From: Mycobacterium sp. Aquia_216
GTDB taxonomy: Bacteria; Actinomycetota; Actinomycetes; Mycobacteriales; Mycobacteriaceae
Length of the DNA: 64,000 nucleotides
NCBI RefSeq assembly: GCF_026723865.1
Contig: NZ_CP113529.1
Coordinates: 5,394,001-5,458,000 of the forward strand
Reading direction: 5' to 3'
The notes beneath the pieces are model-generated. The model ran no database searches. It had not been told where the DNA came from and saw only the letters and a list, made by a program, of their open reading frames with translations. Shown here piece after piece: positions 55,905 through 64,000 of this stretch. A program made the position numbers and the translations under genes. How positions within the stretch are numbered: position 1 is the stretch's first letter; the number at the start of each line of letters is the position of its first letter.

Positions 55905-57353
55905 TTAGAGGCTGACGGCGGGCAAGCCGTGCTCCGAGTTCGCGTGGTCTGCAACCGCATCCGTCCATTCCGAGGTGTTGTTGACGACGCGGGTGAACGC
56001 CTGCGTCAACACCGTGATGTAACGGTGTACTGAGTCACGCGCGGCCGGGTTATCCGGGAAGGAGATGGTCGCTGTGGTTTTGGTGGCGTGCCGGTTGATC
56101 CACATGTTGATCCCGCCGTGCGACAGGCTGTCACCGTAAGCGCCGAAGTTCGTTTCTTCCCACAACGCGGCGACCGGTATCTTGCGGAAATCGAGGAACG
56201 ACACCATCATTGCCGGGCGCGTGGGCAGTTTAAGGCCCAGTTCATCCGGTGTCGCCAACTCCAGGACACGTTCAAACGGCACGCCCGCAAGGTGTTTGGC
56301 GGCGTCAAATGACTTCTGCGCTGCCGGTGCCGACTCGAAAAATGAGCCGACACCGGTCGGCACGGTAACTGGAATCAGGCTGGCGAACCACCCGACACTC
56401 ATCGTGTCCACGCCGGGAGTCCGCGTGTCGAAGGGCGTGAATCCATGATAGGTCTCGGCGCCGGTAAATTCGTGTTCGGCCAGAGCTGCGCAGGCGAGAA
56501 TCCCACCGCTGAACCGGGCGCCGGCGGCACGGCAGACGGTGTCGAAAGACTCGGTCTGTGCGGCATCCAACAAGTCGACGGTCAGGAAGTCGCCTTTGTT
56601 GTCGCACCACGTGTCGCCGAGCGGCAACGGGAAGCTCGGCCAGTCACCATTGGTGTCGTGGGCGAAGTCGATCCACTCCTTGATCTGCGGGGACGACAGG
56701 GTCAGGCTGGCCAATTGCTCGCGTTGCCGCGCCGTGTAGTCCCAATAGCTGCCGGCCTGCGGAAGCGCGGTGGGTGTGGCGCGCCGCAGACTCTGGTACA
56801 TGAGGTGGACATCGAGGAAAATCAGGCCGCCGGAGACGCCGTCGATGTGGAGATGGTCGACGCTGGCGTAAAACGTGAAATATTCAGCGTGCTGGATAAC
56901 ACCGAATGTGAAGCAATCCCACTCGAGTGTCTCCGGCGTCGTCGTCAACGCGTGTGTACGTATTTGTGGGGTGCTCATATTTCCGAACTCCACGGGAACA
57001 AAATCGATGAGTTCCGGGTCGTCGATGGCGCGCCGGACAATATCGCCGTTCTCGAATTCGAACCAGCTCTGGTAGGTGTCGTGACGACGGAGATGCGCAT
57101 TGATCGCGGCCGTCATTGCCGGAACATCACAAACACCAGGAATCTCCCACGCCACGACCATCAGACGCGGCAGCTGCCTGCCCATCGCCTTGGCGTAGTG
57201 GGCGACCCGCACGTGTTGAGCTTGCTGATAATTAGCAGGTAGATCATCGCGCCGCGCCGCCCGAGCCGCTTCTCGGGCCCCGGGGGAGGCCGTCCACGTG
57301 GTCACCGGACCACAGGGTGGTTGCCATCCGTTGATGCTGCCTAGTGCGACCAT
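55905..57353 (-). CDS. PapA-family acyltransferase (PapA3-like)
   Basis: The 482-residue protein follows the PapA1-PapA4 pattern: an N-terminal GSINGWQPPCGPVTTW region, YQQAQHVR, NAHLRRHDTYQSWFE, the catalytic HLHIDG (residues 167-172) and a QAGSYWDYTARQ block. These enzymes acylate trehalose or similar sugars (diacyl- and polyacyl-trehaloses, sulfolipids). The start at 57353 has an excellent ribosome site (AAGGAGGGG); the frame continues upstream as a basic stretch that is probably not translated. It leads the operon with the second acyltransferase and mmpL. Confidence 0.87.
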   Translation of the reverse strand: MVALGSINGWQPPCGPVTTWTASPGAREAARAARRDDLPANYQQAQHVRVAHYAKAMGRQLPRLMVVAWEIPGVCDVPAMTAAINAHLRRHDTYQSWFEFENGDIVRRAIDDPELIDFVPVEFGNMSTPQIRTHALTTTPETLEWDCFTFGVIQHAEYFTFYASVDHLHIDGVSGGLIFLDVHLMYQSLRRATPTALPQAGSYWDYTARQREQLASLTLSSPQIKEWIDFAHDTNGDWPSFPLPLGDTWCDNKGDFLTVDLLDAAQTESFDTVCRAAGARFSGGILACAALAEHEFTGAETYHGFTPFDTRTPGVDTMSVGWFASLIPVTVPTGVGSFFESAPAAQKSFDAAKHLAGVPFERVLELATPDELGLKLPTRPAMMVSFLDFRKIPVAALWEETNFGAYGDSLSHGGINMWINRHATKTTATISFPDNPAARDSVHRYITVLTQAFTRVVNNTSEWTDAVADHANSEHGLPAVSL

Positions 57354-57758
57354 CTTTCCCCTCCTTGCGTTTTTGCGATATCGACGTTTCTTTCGCCGCA
57401 TATGAATGGCGGAACCGGCTGTGCACGAATGTTTATCTCGCGCCGATCTTCATTCCTTGGTGCGGCGATCGTGCGTCCTAACCGGATATTTGACTAGACC
57501 GAATTTACGACGCCGCTTATGTCTGTGTCGCGGTTGTAATCGATAGTCGACATAAGTGGCGATTCCCGGCTTTTGCGCATTGTGCTCACCCGCGACGCAC
57601 AGCGAACCGAAGCGCACAACAGATGACGCCTGCGGCCCGCCCACGTTGAGCGGTCACGCGGCTAGAGCGTTGCCGCCCCGATCGGTGATCCAGGAGATCC
57701 GTACCCGTGGTTGTCGGTCCGCGGAGCGTGACCGCCCGTCATACGCCACAATGGAAAG
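57354..57758. promoter_or_regulatory. Divergent intergenic region upstream of the PapA operon
   Basis: About 405 bp without a gene. It is lower in GC than its surroundings near 57400-57550. CTTATGTC (57516-57523) and GACATAAG (57549-57556) form an 8-bp inverted repeat 25 bp apart, a possible operator for the PapA operon or for the small gene that follows. Confidence 0.35.
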
Positions 57759-58034
57759 GTGGATGACTGGGCCGAAACGGATTTGGCGTGGCAGCTCGCC
57801 GAGATGGCATGCCTATTGCTTCCTGATCGCGACCGCGCCGACGTGTACACGGCGATCGGCGCCGGGTATTCCTATGCCGCCATCAACACGCTGCTTGAGA
57901 CCGTTGTATGCACGGGCACACCCGTCTCCCCTGAACTGGTGGCCAGGATTGCCGACTGGCTGACCGCCTACGCACACCATCATGACGAGCCGCGGCTACG
58001 CGAAATGCTAGCCGCGCTTAGAACAGTGGGCTAA
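57759..58034 (+). CDS. Small hypothetical protein
   Basis: The 91-residue protein starts at GTG 57759 (DDWAETDLAWQLAEMACLLLPDRDRADVYTAIGAGY). It is mostly helical by composition, with no signal peptide or membrane span. I do not recognise the family, although similar short proteins occur in mycobacteria. The purine-rich GAAAGG lies directly at the start codon, closer than usual, so the start is uncertain. The gene is divergent from the PapA operon. Confidence 0.55.
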   Translation: MDDWAETDLAWQLAEMACLLLPDRDRADVYTAIGAGYSYAAINTLLETVVCTGTPVSPELVARIADWLTAYAHHHDEPRLREMLAALRTVG

Positions 58035-58412
58035 CGCCAACAGCGCTTGCCGCATTTCAAACGAGCAGAGTTGTTGTCGCACAGCGATCACCGGCGACCG
58101 CTTCTAGCGGGCCGGTGCGTCAAAGAGGCGTTGCGGAGCGAGATCCACCACGGCGAAGACGCTGGCTCGGCGAACTCAGCGCCCAGGAGCACCGGGCCTT
58201 CCTTCGCGCGCCGGAGCGGATGACCCCACGCGAATGGGGATGAGGCCGGGTCGGAGATTCTGCCTAGGCGACAGCGCGAATACGGCGTGGAATGGGTCCC
58301 AGGGTGGTTGCGTCTCACCCAGTCTGCGTTAGGGAGGCGACGCCTATCAGGCGGCATACTTGGTGGTCAGTCGGTTGCACAATGTCTCGGAGGACGTGAT
58401 TCAGGATCTCAT
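58035..58412. other. Intergenic region upstream of the AraC gene
   Basis: About 380 bp in which I see no convincing gene, RNA or repeat. It presumably contains the AraC promoter. Confidence 0.4.
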
Positions 58413-59453
58413 ATGGAAACAAATCATCAAATCAGGGCAAGGCGTCGACCCGTGGTGAGTAGCTACGTCACCGAGCGTTGCGACACGCGGACTGTTCTTG
58501 ACGATCCGGCCGGCTACTGGGTCGACCATGTCTGTGCAAATCACGGTTCGTTGCACTTCCGTTTTCCGGATACCGCGAAATTCAGAGCGGGCAGCGTCGT
58601 TCAGTACAACGGAAGTCACCGTGTGGTCGATTTCTGGTCAGAGGGCTTGCACTATGCGAAGACAGACGCTGACGTGCGCGCCGACGGCGATCTCGGGAGC
58701 ATTTTATTTATCGTCCGCAGCGGCGTTCTCGACTTTGTGCAGGACCGGGGCCAGGTACACCTGCAACCCGGCCAGGCCCTGCTGCTGAGCAAGTCGCGCG
58801 CTCTTCAGATCCACCATGGTTCCTGGGCCCGGGGCTGGACGTTCGATATCGCAGACACACGCCGACCCATCAATATGCCAAACGGCCCCGTCGCGATGGA
58901 CTTCCGGCGTGGGCTCGGCTCGGTAGTCAGCTCGATGATCTCGACCGTGAGCATGCAGCACGAGACGCTCGACGATTACGAGTTCTCGCGTGCCTGCGCC
59001 ACCATCAACGACCTGTTGCTCACTTGCATGCTCGGCCGCGGCGGAGCTCCTGACACTCTCAGTTCAGTCGAGCGGGCGGTGCGGGAGTATGTCGCCCGGC
59101 ATGCAAGCAATCCCGACCTCACGCCAACTAGCGTCGCCCACGCGCTGGGCTGGTCGGTCCGTCAAATTCAGCTGGCCCTTCAGCGCGCCGGTACCAGCGC
59201 CAGCGATCTGATCCGCACCACCCGGCTGCGCCGCGCCGCCGATCTGCTCCGCCAATCGCCATCGAACACCTCGATCGACAGCATCGCCATCGCCAGTGGC
59301 TTCCGTTCGAGACGCACTTTCAACACCGTGTTCAAGCAACAATTCGGCCTGGCCCCAAGCGAGGCACGTATGCGCGTTGTACCGCAAGGGAATTCCGAAT
59401 ACGGTGCGCGTCTAACGGCGCATCATCAGGAGGACCGGTCCGCCACAAACTGA
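58413..59453 (+). CDS. AraC-family transcriptional regulator
   Basis: The 346-residue protein has an N-terminal AraC-binding-domain-like part (the SILFIVRSGVLDFVQDRGQVHLQPGQALLL beta segment) and a C-terminal AraC/XylS domain: PTSVAHALGWSVRQIQLALQRAG (first HTH, about 245) and SIDSIAIASGFRSRRTFNTVFKQQFG (second HTH, about 290). The start is ATG at 58413 (METNHQIRARRR) behind AGGAT; the frame is open upstream without a good site. It may regulate the PapA operon or the small gene before it. Confidence 0.85.
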   Translation: METNHQIRARRRPVVSSYVTERCDTRTVLDDPAGYWVDHVCANHGSLHFRFPDTAKFRAGSVVQYNGSHRVVDFWSEGLHYAKTDADVRADGDLGSILFIVRSGVLDFVQDRGQVHLQPGQALLLSKSRALQIHHGSWARGWTFDIADTRRPINMPNGPVAMDFRRGLGSVVSSMISTVSMQHETLDDYEFSRACATINDLLLTCMLGRGGAPDTLSSVERAVREYVARHASNPDLTPTSVAHALGWSVRQIQLALQRAGTSASDLIRTTRLRRAADLLRQSPSNTSIDSIAIASGFRSRRTFNTVFKQQFGLAPSEARMRVVPQGNSEYGARLTAHHQEDRSATN

Positions 59454-59648
59454 CCGCAGAACGCGAAGAGGATCGATTCTCGCCGGCTGGGTGGATCCGG
59501 TCGCAGGGACCCTCAGCATGATCGCGGGCGTGCCGACTGCGCGGCGATCACAACGAAATTTGGTCTGGTGGTAGCGAAAACATTCGTCGATTCACGACAC
59601 GACACGACACGAACCGCGATCCGATGTTTGGTTGGAAATATTCCGTTG

Positions 59649-60081
59649 CTGCACAACAGTATTGGACTCCTCAACGTCGCAAAGCATGCGCCCGGCACGC
59701 CGCCAAGGCTCACCCTGACCGCATCGTGTAGCGCGGGGACGCTGAACGTCGTCGACGAGCTCACCCCGGGCCACAGCGAACGGCCTGTCGAGCCCGGACG
59801 CGGATTGCATTGGCATGCAGCAATGCATCGAACCGCTCGCCGGCACAATCGATATCGGCCCGGGATGGAGGCAACCCGGCGGCTGACCGAAAGGCGGCCC
59901 GCCGATACGCGCGCGGACAACGTTCAACGACGACGAACTGCTATCCGGTGTATTGCGCCGGAGCAATAAATTTCGTGCTCAAAGACTCGCCGGCCGAGGA
60001 GCTGATCCGCGCCGTCCGATCCGTCGGCATCGGCAACAGTTACCTCGATCCCGCGGTCACGGCGCGAGTGCTGAGCGCCCG
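59649..60081 (+). pseudogene. Remnants of a NarL-type sensor kinase and response regulator
   Basis: Translated pieces in different frames recall a two-component pair. IGLLNVAKHAPGTPPRLTL and LNVVDEL from 59658 on are the end of a kinase ATPase domain. A frame change near 59810 continues with IGMQQCIEPLAGTIDIGPGW. From about 59917 TTFNDDELLSGVLR is the receiver of a NarL-family regulator, and after another frame change AGAINFVLKDSPAEELIRAV continues to ARVLSA near 60080. The kinase front, the start of the receiver and the DNA-binding domain are missing. Frameshifts plus deletions make this a clear remnant. Confidence 0.75.
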
Positions 60082-60122
60082 TCGTGACCGGTGCGTCTAC
60101 GGCAACACCGTGCGCATCGACA

Positions 60123-61619
60123 TCATTCGACTTTTCCGTATTCGTCGAACCAATAAGCGAGTTTGCCGCGCCGGCTTACGGCACGAAGCCTGGATTCAGC
60201 TGTGGCCCGCGTTTTGCTGGTAGTGACGATCAGCAATTCGTCGCCGGTCTCGATACGGGTGTCCGGATTGGGGACGAAGGTGTGTCCGTCACGGATGATC
60301 AGCGTGATCACGGCGGGGTCGGGCAGCCGGAGTTCGACGATGGTGACACCGTGCAGCCGCGACGGCGCTTGCACGGTCATGGTCAGGAGTTCCGCATCGA
60401 GCATGTCTAGTGGCGCAGCCTCGACTTGGATCTCCCGGGTAGATTCGCGGGAAATCAGGCCCAGCCGGTGAGCCACAGGGCGAAGGCTGGGGCCCTGCAC
60501 CAATGTGAATACCACGACGAGCACGAACACGATGTTCAGTAAGCGGTAGCTATCTGCAACTCCGGCGACGACCGGAAAGGTCGCCAACACGATGGGGACC
60601 GCGCCCCGCAGGCCCGCCCACGAGAGGAACAACTGCTCACGCCAGGGGACGCGAAACCACACGAGTGAACCTACGACCGACAGTGGCCGGGCGACGAGCA
60701 GCAGGACCAGTCCGACGACGATTGCGGCGACCACGTCACCTGCCAGATCGCTCGGATTCACCAGAAGGCCGAGGAGCACGAACAGGCCGATCTGCGCCAA
60801 CCAGCCGACTCCTTCGGCGAACGATCGGGTCGCCGATCTGTGCGGCAACCCTGAGTTGGCCAGAACCACGGCGGACAGGTAGGCGGCGATGAACCCGCTT
60901 GCATGGATTGCACCCGCGGCGGCGAACGCAACGAGCCCCAATCCGAAGGTCGCGATCGGGTACAGACCGGAGGCGGGCAACGCGATGCGTCGTAGCCCAA
61001 CCGAACCCAGATAGCCAACGGCCACTCCCATCGCGGCACCGCCGAAGAGCTCACCGACGAGGTCGATGACCGCACCTTCCGGCTCAAACACGAAGGGCAC
61101 CGCACTGAACATCAGCACCAGAATCACACCGGGCGCATCGTTGAAGCCGGACTCGGCCTCGAGCAGTCCGGCCACACGCCGAGGCAACGGCAGCACACGC
61201 AGGACCGAGAACACCGCTGCAGCGTCGGTCGAGGAGACGATGGCTCCAAGCAAAAAGGCGAGCTGCCAGTCGATGCCTAGTAGGAGATGCGCCCCGAAAG
61301 CAGTAACCAACGTGCTGATTGCCACGCCGATCGTGGCTAACCCCACCGCGGGCGCCAGCACCGTGCGGATGTCGGCGAAGCGAGTAGTCAAGCCGCCTTC
61401 GACGAGGACTACGGCCAGCGCCGCGGTGCCGATGTTTCTGGCTAGTTCCACGTCGTCGAACTGAAGACCGAGCGCGTCCTCGCCGAGCACGACACCGACC
61501 AGCAAGAAGAACAGGAGGCTGGGAAACCCGACGCGACTTGCCACCCGAGTACCGACGATGCTGGCCAGCAGCACGAGGCCACCGATCAGCAACGCCAAAT
61601 ACAGCTGCTGCAAGGTCAC
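60123..61619 (-). CDS. Potassium or sodium/proton antiporter, CvrA/NhaP2 type
   Basis: The 498-residue CPA1-type antiporter has about 12-13 membrane helices, with the ion-site motifs GAIVSSTDAAAVFSVLR (about 130) and ESGFNDAPGVIL (about 157), and a cytoplasmic TrkA-C (RCK_C) domain after about residue 400 (VVTIVELRLPDPAVITLI-like strands). This layout is that of NhaP2/CvrA K+/H+ antiporters. The start is GTG at 61619 (TLQQLYLALL). The divergent TrkA-like gene 180 bp away fits a role in K+ balance. Confidence 0.85.
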   Translation of the reverse strand: MTLQQLYLALLIGGLVLLASIVGTRVASRVGFPSLLFFLLVGVVLGEDALGLQFDDVELARNIGTAALAVVLVEGGLTTRFADIRTVLAPAVGLATIGVAISTLVTAFGAHLLLGIDWQLAFLLGAIVSSTDAAAVFSVLRVLPLPRRVAGLLEAESGFNDAPGVILVLMFSAVPFVFEPEGAVIDLVGELFGGAAMGVAVGYLGSVGLRRIALPASGLYPIATFGLGLVAFAAAGAIHASGFIAAYLSAVVLANSGLPHRSATRSFAEGVGWLAQIGLFVLLGLLVNPSDLAGDVVAAIVVGLVLLLVARPLSVVGSLVWFRVPWREQLFLSWAGLRGAVPIVLATFPVVAGVADSYRLLNIVFVLVVVFTLVQGPSLRPVAHRLGLISRESTREIQVEAAPLDMLDAELLTMTVQAPSRLHGVTIVELRLPDPAVITLIIRDGHTFVPNPDTRIETGDELLIVTTSKTRATAESRLRAVSRRGKLAYWFDEYGKVE

Positions 61620-61799
61620 TACATTCCCGATCCCGTTCGGACGTGAACCCGGCAGCGGGTGCCGGGTGGGCACTCATCTACGACGAGGGTGCCGCCTTTG
61701 GTTCGCTGCTAGTAAATCAGCACCCGGCCGCGGAGCGCTCGGTGTGGCTGAGAGTATCAAGACCCTGCAGCCTCGATGAGACAAGATGGCTGGGTGGCG

Positions 61800-62516
61800 A
61801 TGCGAAAATTGAGAATCGGGATTGCCGGCGCGGGCAAGGTAGGTCGTTCGGTCGCAGGCGAGTTGCTGGATAACGGCCACAAGATCTTGTTGATTGAACG
61901 CGAACGAAGCAACTTCGTACCAACCACGGTTCCCGACGCGGATTGGCTGAATGCCGACGCTTGCGAGCTGACAGCATTACAAGAGGCGGGCCTGCAGACC
62001 TGCGATGTCGTGATTGCAGCAACCGGAGATGACAAGTCCAATCTGGTCGTGGGCCTGCTGGCCAAAGTCGAGTTCGGGGTGCCCAGGGTGGTGGCAAGGA
62101 TCAACGATGTCCGCAATGAGTGGCTCTTTACCCAGAGTTGGGGTGTCGACGTGGCAGTCTCGACGCCGGACGCCATGGTTGCAGGAATCGAGGGCGCCAT
62201 CGACGTTGGCCACCTGGTGCGATTGATGGCATTGCACAAAGGACGGGCAGCCTTAACGAAACTGACTCTGCCCGAAGGTAATCCACTCGTGGGACAGCGA
62301 GTGAGCGAATTGGAATTGCCGGGAACCACGGTTTTAGTCACGGTGCTCCGAGGTGACAACGTTTTGGTTCCTAAGCCCAGCCAGGTGCTCGAAGCCGGCG
62401 ACGAGATGGTGTTCGTCAGCAACGACTCCTTGGACCTGTCCGGCAGGGCCGACGAGGAAGCGCCTCGTTGGGGGCAATCCGAAAAGCCTGGCGGATGGAC
62501 ACCTAACGCGCCCTAG
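61800..62516 (+). CDS. TrkA-family potassium channel/transport regulatory protein (CeoC-like)
   Basis: The 238-residue RCK protein has an N-terminal Rossmann domain with IGIAGAGKVGRSVAGELL (GxGxxG), LIERERS, VVIAATGDDKSNLVVGLLAK and a C-terminal RCK_C domain (about 155-225). It resembles the CeoC/TrkA proteins that bind NAD and gate K+ uptake, but lies without a partner ceoB or trkH gene. I chose ATG at 61800 (MRKLRIG); a GTG at 61794 and an ATG at 61776 are in frame. Confidence 0.85.
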   Translation: MRKLRIGIAGAGKVGRSVAGELLDNGHKILLIERERSNFVPTTVPDADWLNADACELTALQEAGLQTCDVVIAATGDDKSNLVVGLLAKVEFGVPRVVARINDVRNEWLFTQSWGVDVAVSTPDAMVAGIEGAIDVGHLVRLMALHKGRAALTKLTLPEGNPLVGQRVSELELPGTTVLVTVLRGDNVLVPKPSQVLEAGDEMVFVSNDSLDLSGRADEEAPRWGQSEKPGGWTPNAP

Positions 62517-62738
62517 GCCGCAGAGCGAAGTAGATAGTGCAGTCACGGGCGCGAAAGCATCCGAACGCAGTCGAACGCGCGGTGGTTGGCTCCCTTCTGG
62601 CCGACCGGTTCAGCTCAGGTCGGTACCCGGCTCGGCTCTCCGGATGTCTGACCGCGATGCCGCGCAGGATAGCCAGATTCTGAACATGATTGAGCAGTAA
62701 CGTAATTCATGTCCTGCCGGATGCCACCGAGGGCGCGG

Positions 62739-64000
62739 CTAGGGCAACACCGTGTGCATCAACATCACGTCGTAGGCCGACCACAGCGACAGGTTGAAGT
62801 ACAGGTCTCGACCCGACGACCAGGGGTGGATCATCGGCGCGTAGATGCCACCCGGCATCTGGAACGACGACACGAGCGGCTGCTCCCCACTCCACGGCCC
62901 CTGCGGCGTCGGCGCAGTCCGTGCCACCACGTCGTTGCTGCCCCCGTTGGTGTACAGCACCAGGTATTGCTTGAGATAGCTGTTGTATTGGGCCGACATC
63001 TCGCCCACCGGTCCCGGCCACAGCGGCGTCGCCGCACCCGGATTCGCCGGGACCCAGTGTCCACCGTTGTCGCCGTTCCAATATTGGTACTTGGACAGGT
63101 CCGGCAGCTGGTTCGGAGGAACGCGCGACAGAAAGGCCGCACCGCCACGTCCCGACGGCGTCCCGAAGTTGTAGATGAAGCCGTCGTTCCCCTTCATGAA
63201 CGCGCCCATTTGGAAGTTCTCATTGCCCGGGGTGTACCCGGCGCCCGGGACCGTGTCCGGCGCGGCCGTCCGGATGGATCCGGGGAAGATCCCCCAGTTC
63301 TGGCCGTTGTCGTTGGACCTCGCGATGGCCGAATAGTTCGTCGACCATTCGCCGTCGCGACCCCACTGCCGAATCGACATGTAACTCATGTACTGCGTTC
63401 GGCCCAGCGACAGGGCTGACGTCGGAATGATTCCCGTTTCGTGGTTCGCCTTGTGGATGGTGTTGACGACCTGTTTGGACAGGCCGTTTGTCCACACCGG
63501 GGAGCCGGAGTAGTTGTTGTTGGGCACACCGTCCGCGATGTGGATTCCTTGTGACAAATCGTGGTCATTGCTGCGGAACAGCACGTTGTAGCGCCATTGC
63601 TGGCCGCGGACCTTGCAGTAGCCGAAGGTGTCACCGAAGGCCATCAAGGCCTGGCGGTTAGCGGCATCGCCGTTGTCCCAGACGATTCCGAGGTCGGTCC
63701 CGGAAATGCCGAAGCGTTGCAGGGTCTTGTTCGGGCCGTTCGGTCCTGTCACCCAGTCCACCAGCGACGTCGGCGCTCCCGCGATCTGAGCGGGAGGTGC
63801 CGCCGCGTCCGGTGCGGGCTGCGCCGCTGGCTGCGGACCTGGAGCCGCGTTCGGCCGCAACGGCGTGGCGTTCGGCGACTGCGGCGGTCCCGGCGCGGGT
63901 GGATTCGGCCCAGGCGGCGGCACCACCCCCGCCTGCGGCACCATCGGAGCCGAGTATCGCTGGCCGCCGCCAGTAGGCGGCTTGATCAGCGAAGCGATCA
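62739..64000 (-). CDS. Secreted DUF4185 protein, N-terminus outside the window
   Basis: The frame stays open to the window end (IASLIKPPTGGGQRYSAP before the ATG at 63944), so the gene probably begins beyond base 64000. A Pro/Ala-rich linker of about 60 residues precedes a DUF4185 domain of about 340 residues, with LGIVWDNGD, ALMAFGDTFGYC, YSGSPVWTNGL, SRVPPNQLPDLSKYQYWNGDNG and VLYTNGGSNDVVARTA blocks resembling a beta-propeller or glycoside-hydrolase-like fold. The extracellular function is unknown. Confidence 0.78.
   Translation of the reverse strand, partial: IASLIKPPTGGGQRYSAPMVPQAGVVPPPGPNPPAPGPPQSPNATPLRPNAAPGPQPAAQPAPDAAAPPAQIAGAPTSLVDWVTGPNGPNKTLQRFGISGTDLGIVWDNGDAANRQALMAFGDTFGYCKVRGQQWRYNVLFRSNDHDLSQGIHIADGVPNNNYSGSPVWTNGLSKQVVNTIHKANHETGIIPTSALSLGRTQYMSYMSIRQWGRDGEWSTNYSAIARSNDNGQNWGIFPGSIRTAAPDTVPGAGYTPGNENFQMGAFMKGNDGFIYNFGTPSGRGGAAFLSRVPPNQLPDLSKYQYWNGDNGGHWVPANPGAATPLWPGPVGEMSAQYNSYLKQYLVLYTNGGSNDVVARTAPTPQGPWSGEQPLVSSFQMPGGIYAPMIHPWSSGRDLYFNLSLWSAYDVMLMHTVLP

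Noticed and set aside
57354..57401. Basic N-terminal extension of the PapA3-like protein
   Set aside because: A much stronger ribosome site precedes the ATG at 57353.
58088..58357. Short minus-strand frame before the AraC gene
   Set aside because: Arg/Pro-rich composition, no ribosome site and no family resemblance.

Overview
The window is a high-GC mycobacterial chromosome segment, most likely from a slow-growing non-tuberculous Mycobacterium. The left two thirds follow, in inverted orientation, the Rv0955 to Rv0923c region of M. tuberculosis as I remember it: Rv0955- and Rv0954-like genes, sucCD, an Rv0950c-like LytM protein, uvrD1, chorismate mutase, pgi, an Fpg-type protein, ligD, ku, pstS3-pstC2-pstA1, Rv0927c- and Rv0926c-like genes and mntH. 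tRNA-Arg(CCT) follows. No transposase, integrase, phage gene, rRNA or CRISPR array was seen. All homology calls come from reading the protein sequences; no search was run.

Layout. 1-9.2 kb: two membrane proteins, an F420-type (LLM) oxidoreductase, a thiolase-like protein, a 57-bp tandem repeat, sucC-sucD, and a LytM peptidase with a small membrane protein. 9.2-20.7 kb: uvrD1, chorismate mutase, pgi, an SDR, an Fpg-like glycosylase, cobF, a diiron N-oxygenase with a shortened flavin monooxygenase, a STAS-ATPase regulator and a second LLM protein. 20.8-32.6 kb: a crotonase, a SAM methyltransferase, a decayed hybrid gene, ligD, a four-gene polyol/sugar operon, a diguanylate cyclase and ku. 32.6-41.1 kb: a phosphate uptake operon with tandem pstS3 copies, two SDRs, a DapB-like oxidoreductase and mntH. 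41.2-48.7 kb: an IclR regulator with a SnoaL/epimerase operon, a small secreted protein, a cyclotransferase/poly-glutamate hydrolase fusion, a third LLM protein, the tRNA, and an HTH regulator with an SDR. 49.1-59.5 kb: a CitA/DcuS-type two-component system, a PapA-PapA-MmpL lipid cassette, a small hypothetical protein and an AraC regulator. 59.6-64 kb: a decayed NarL-type two-component system, a cation/proton antiporter, a TrkA-like RCK protein and a partial secreted DUF4185 protein.

How the genes fit together. UvrD1, LigD and Ku, which are known to cooperate in mycobacterial end joining, lie within 23 kb. The polyol operon, with no transporter of its own, sits between ligD and ku. Three sites matching the KstR (cholesterol regulon) consensus precede two LLM genes and an SDR. 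The lipid cassette pairs two HxxxDG acyltransferases with one MmpL exporter but has no polyketide synthase or acyl-AMP ligase nearby. Two loci are visibly decaying: the Rv0939-like gene downstream of ligD, and a NarL-type sensor/regulator pair near 60 kb.

I found no unambiguous new system. The strongest leads are the polyol operon inside the NHEJ locus, the PapA-PapA-MmpL cassette, the diiron oxygenase/short-flavoprotein pair with its own palindrome, and the cyclotransferase/poly-gamma-glutamate hydrolase fusion.
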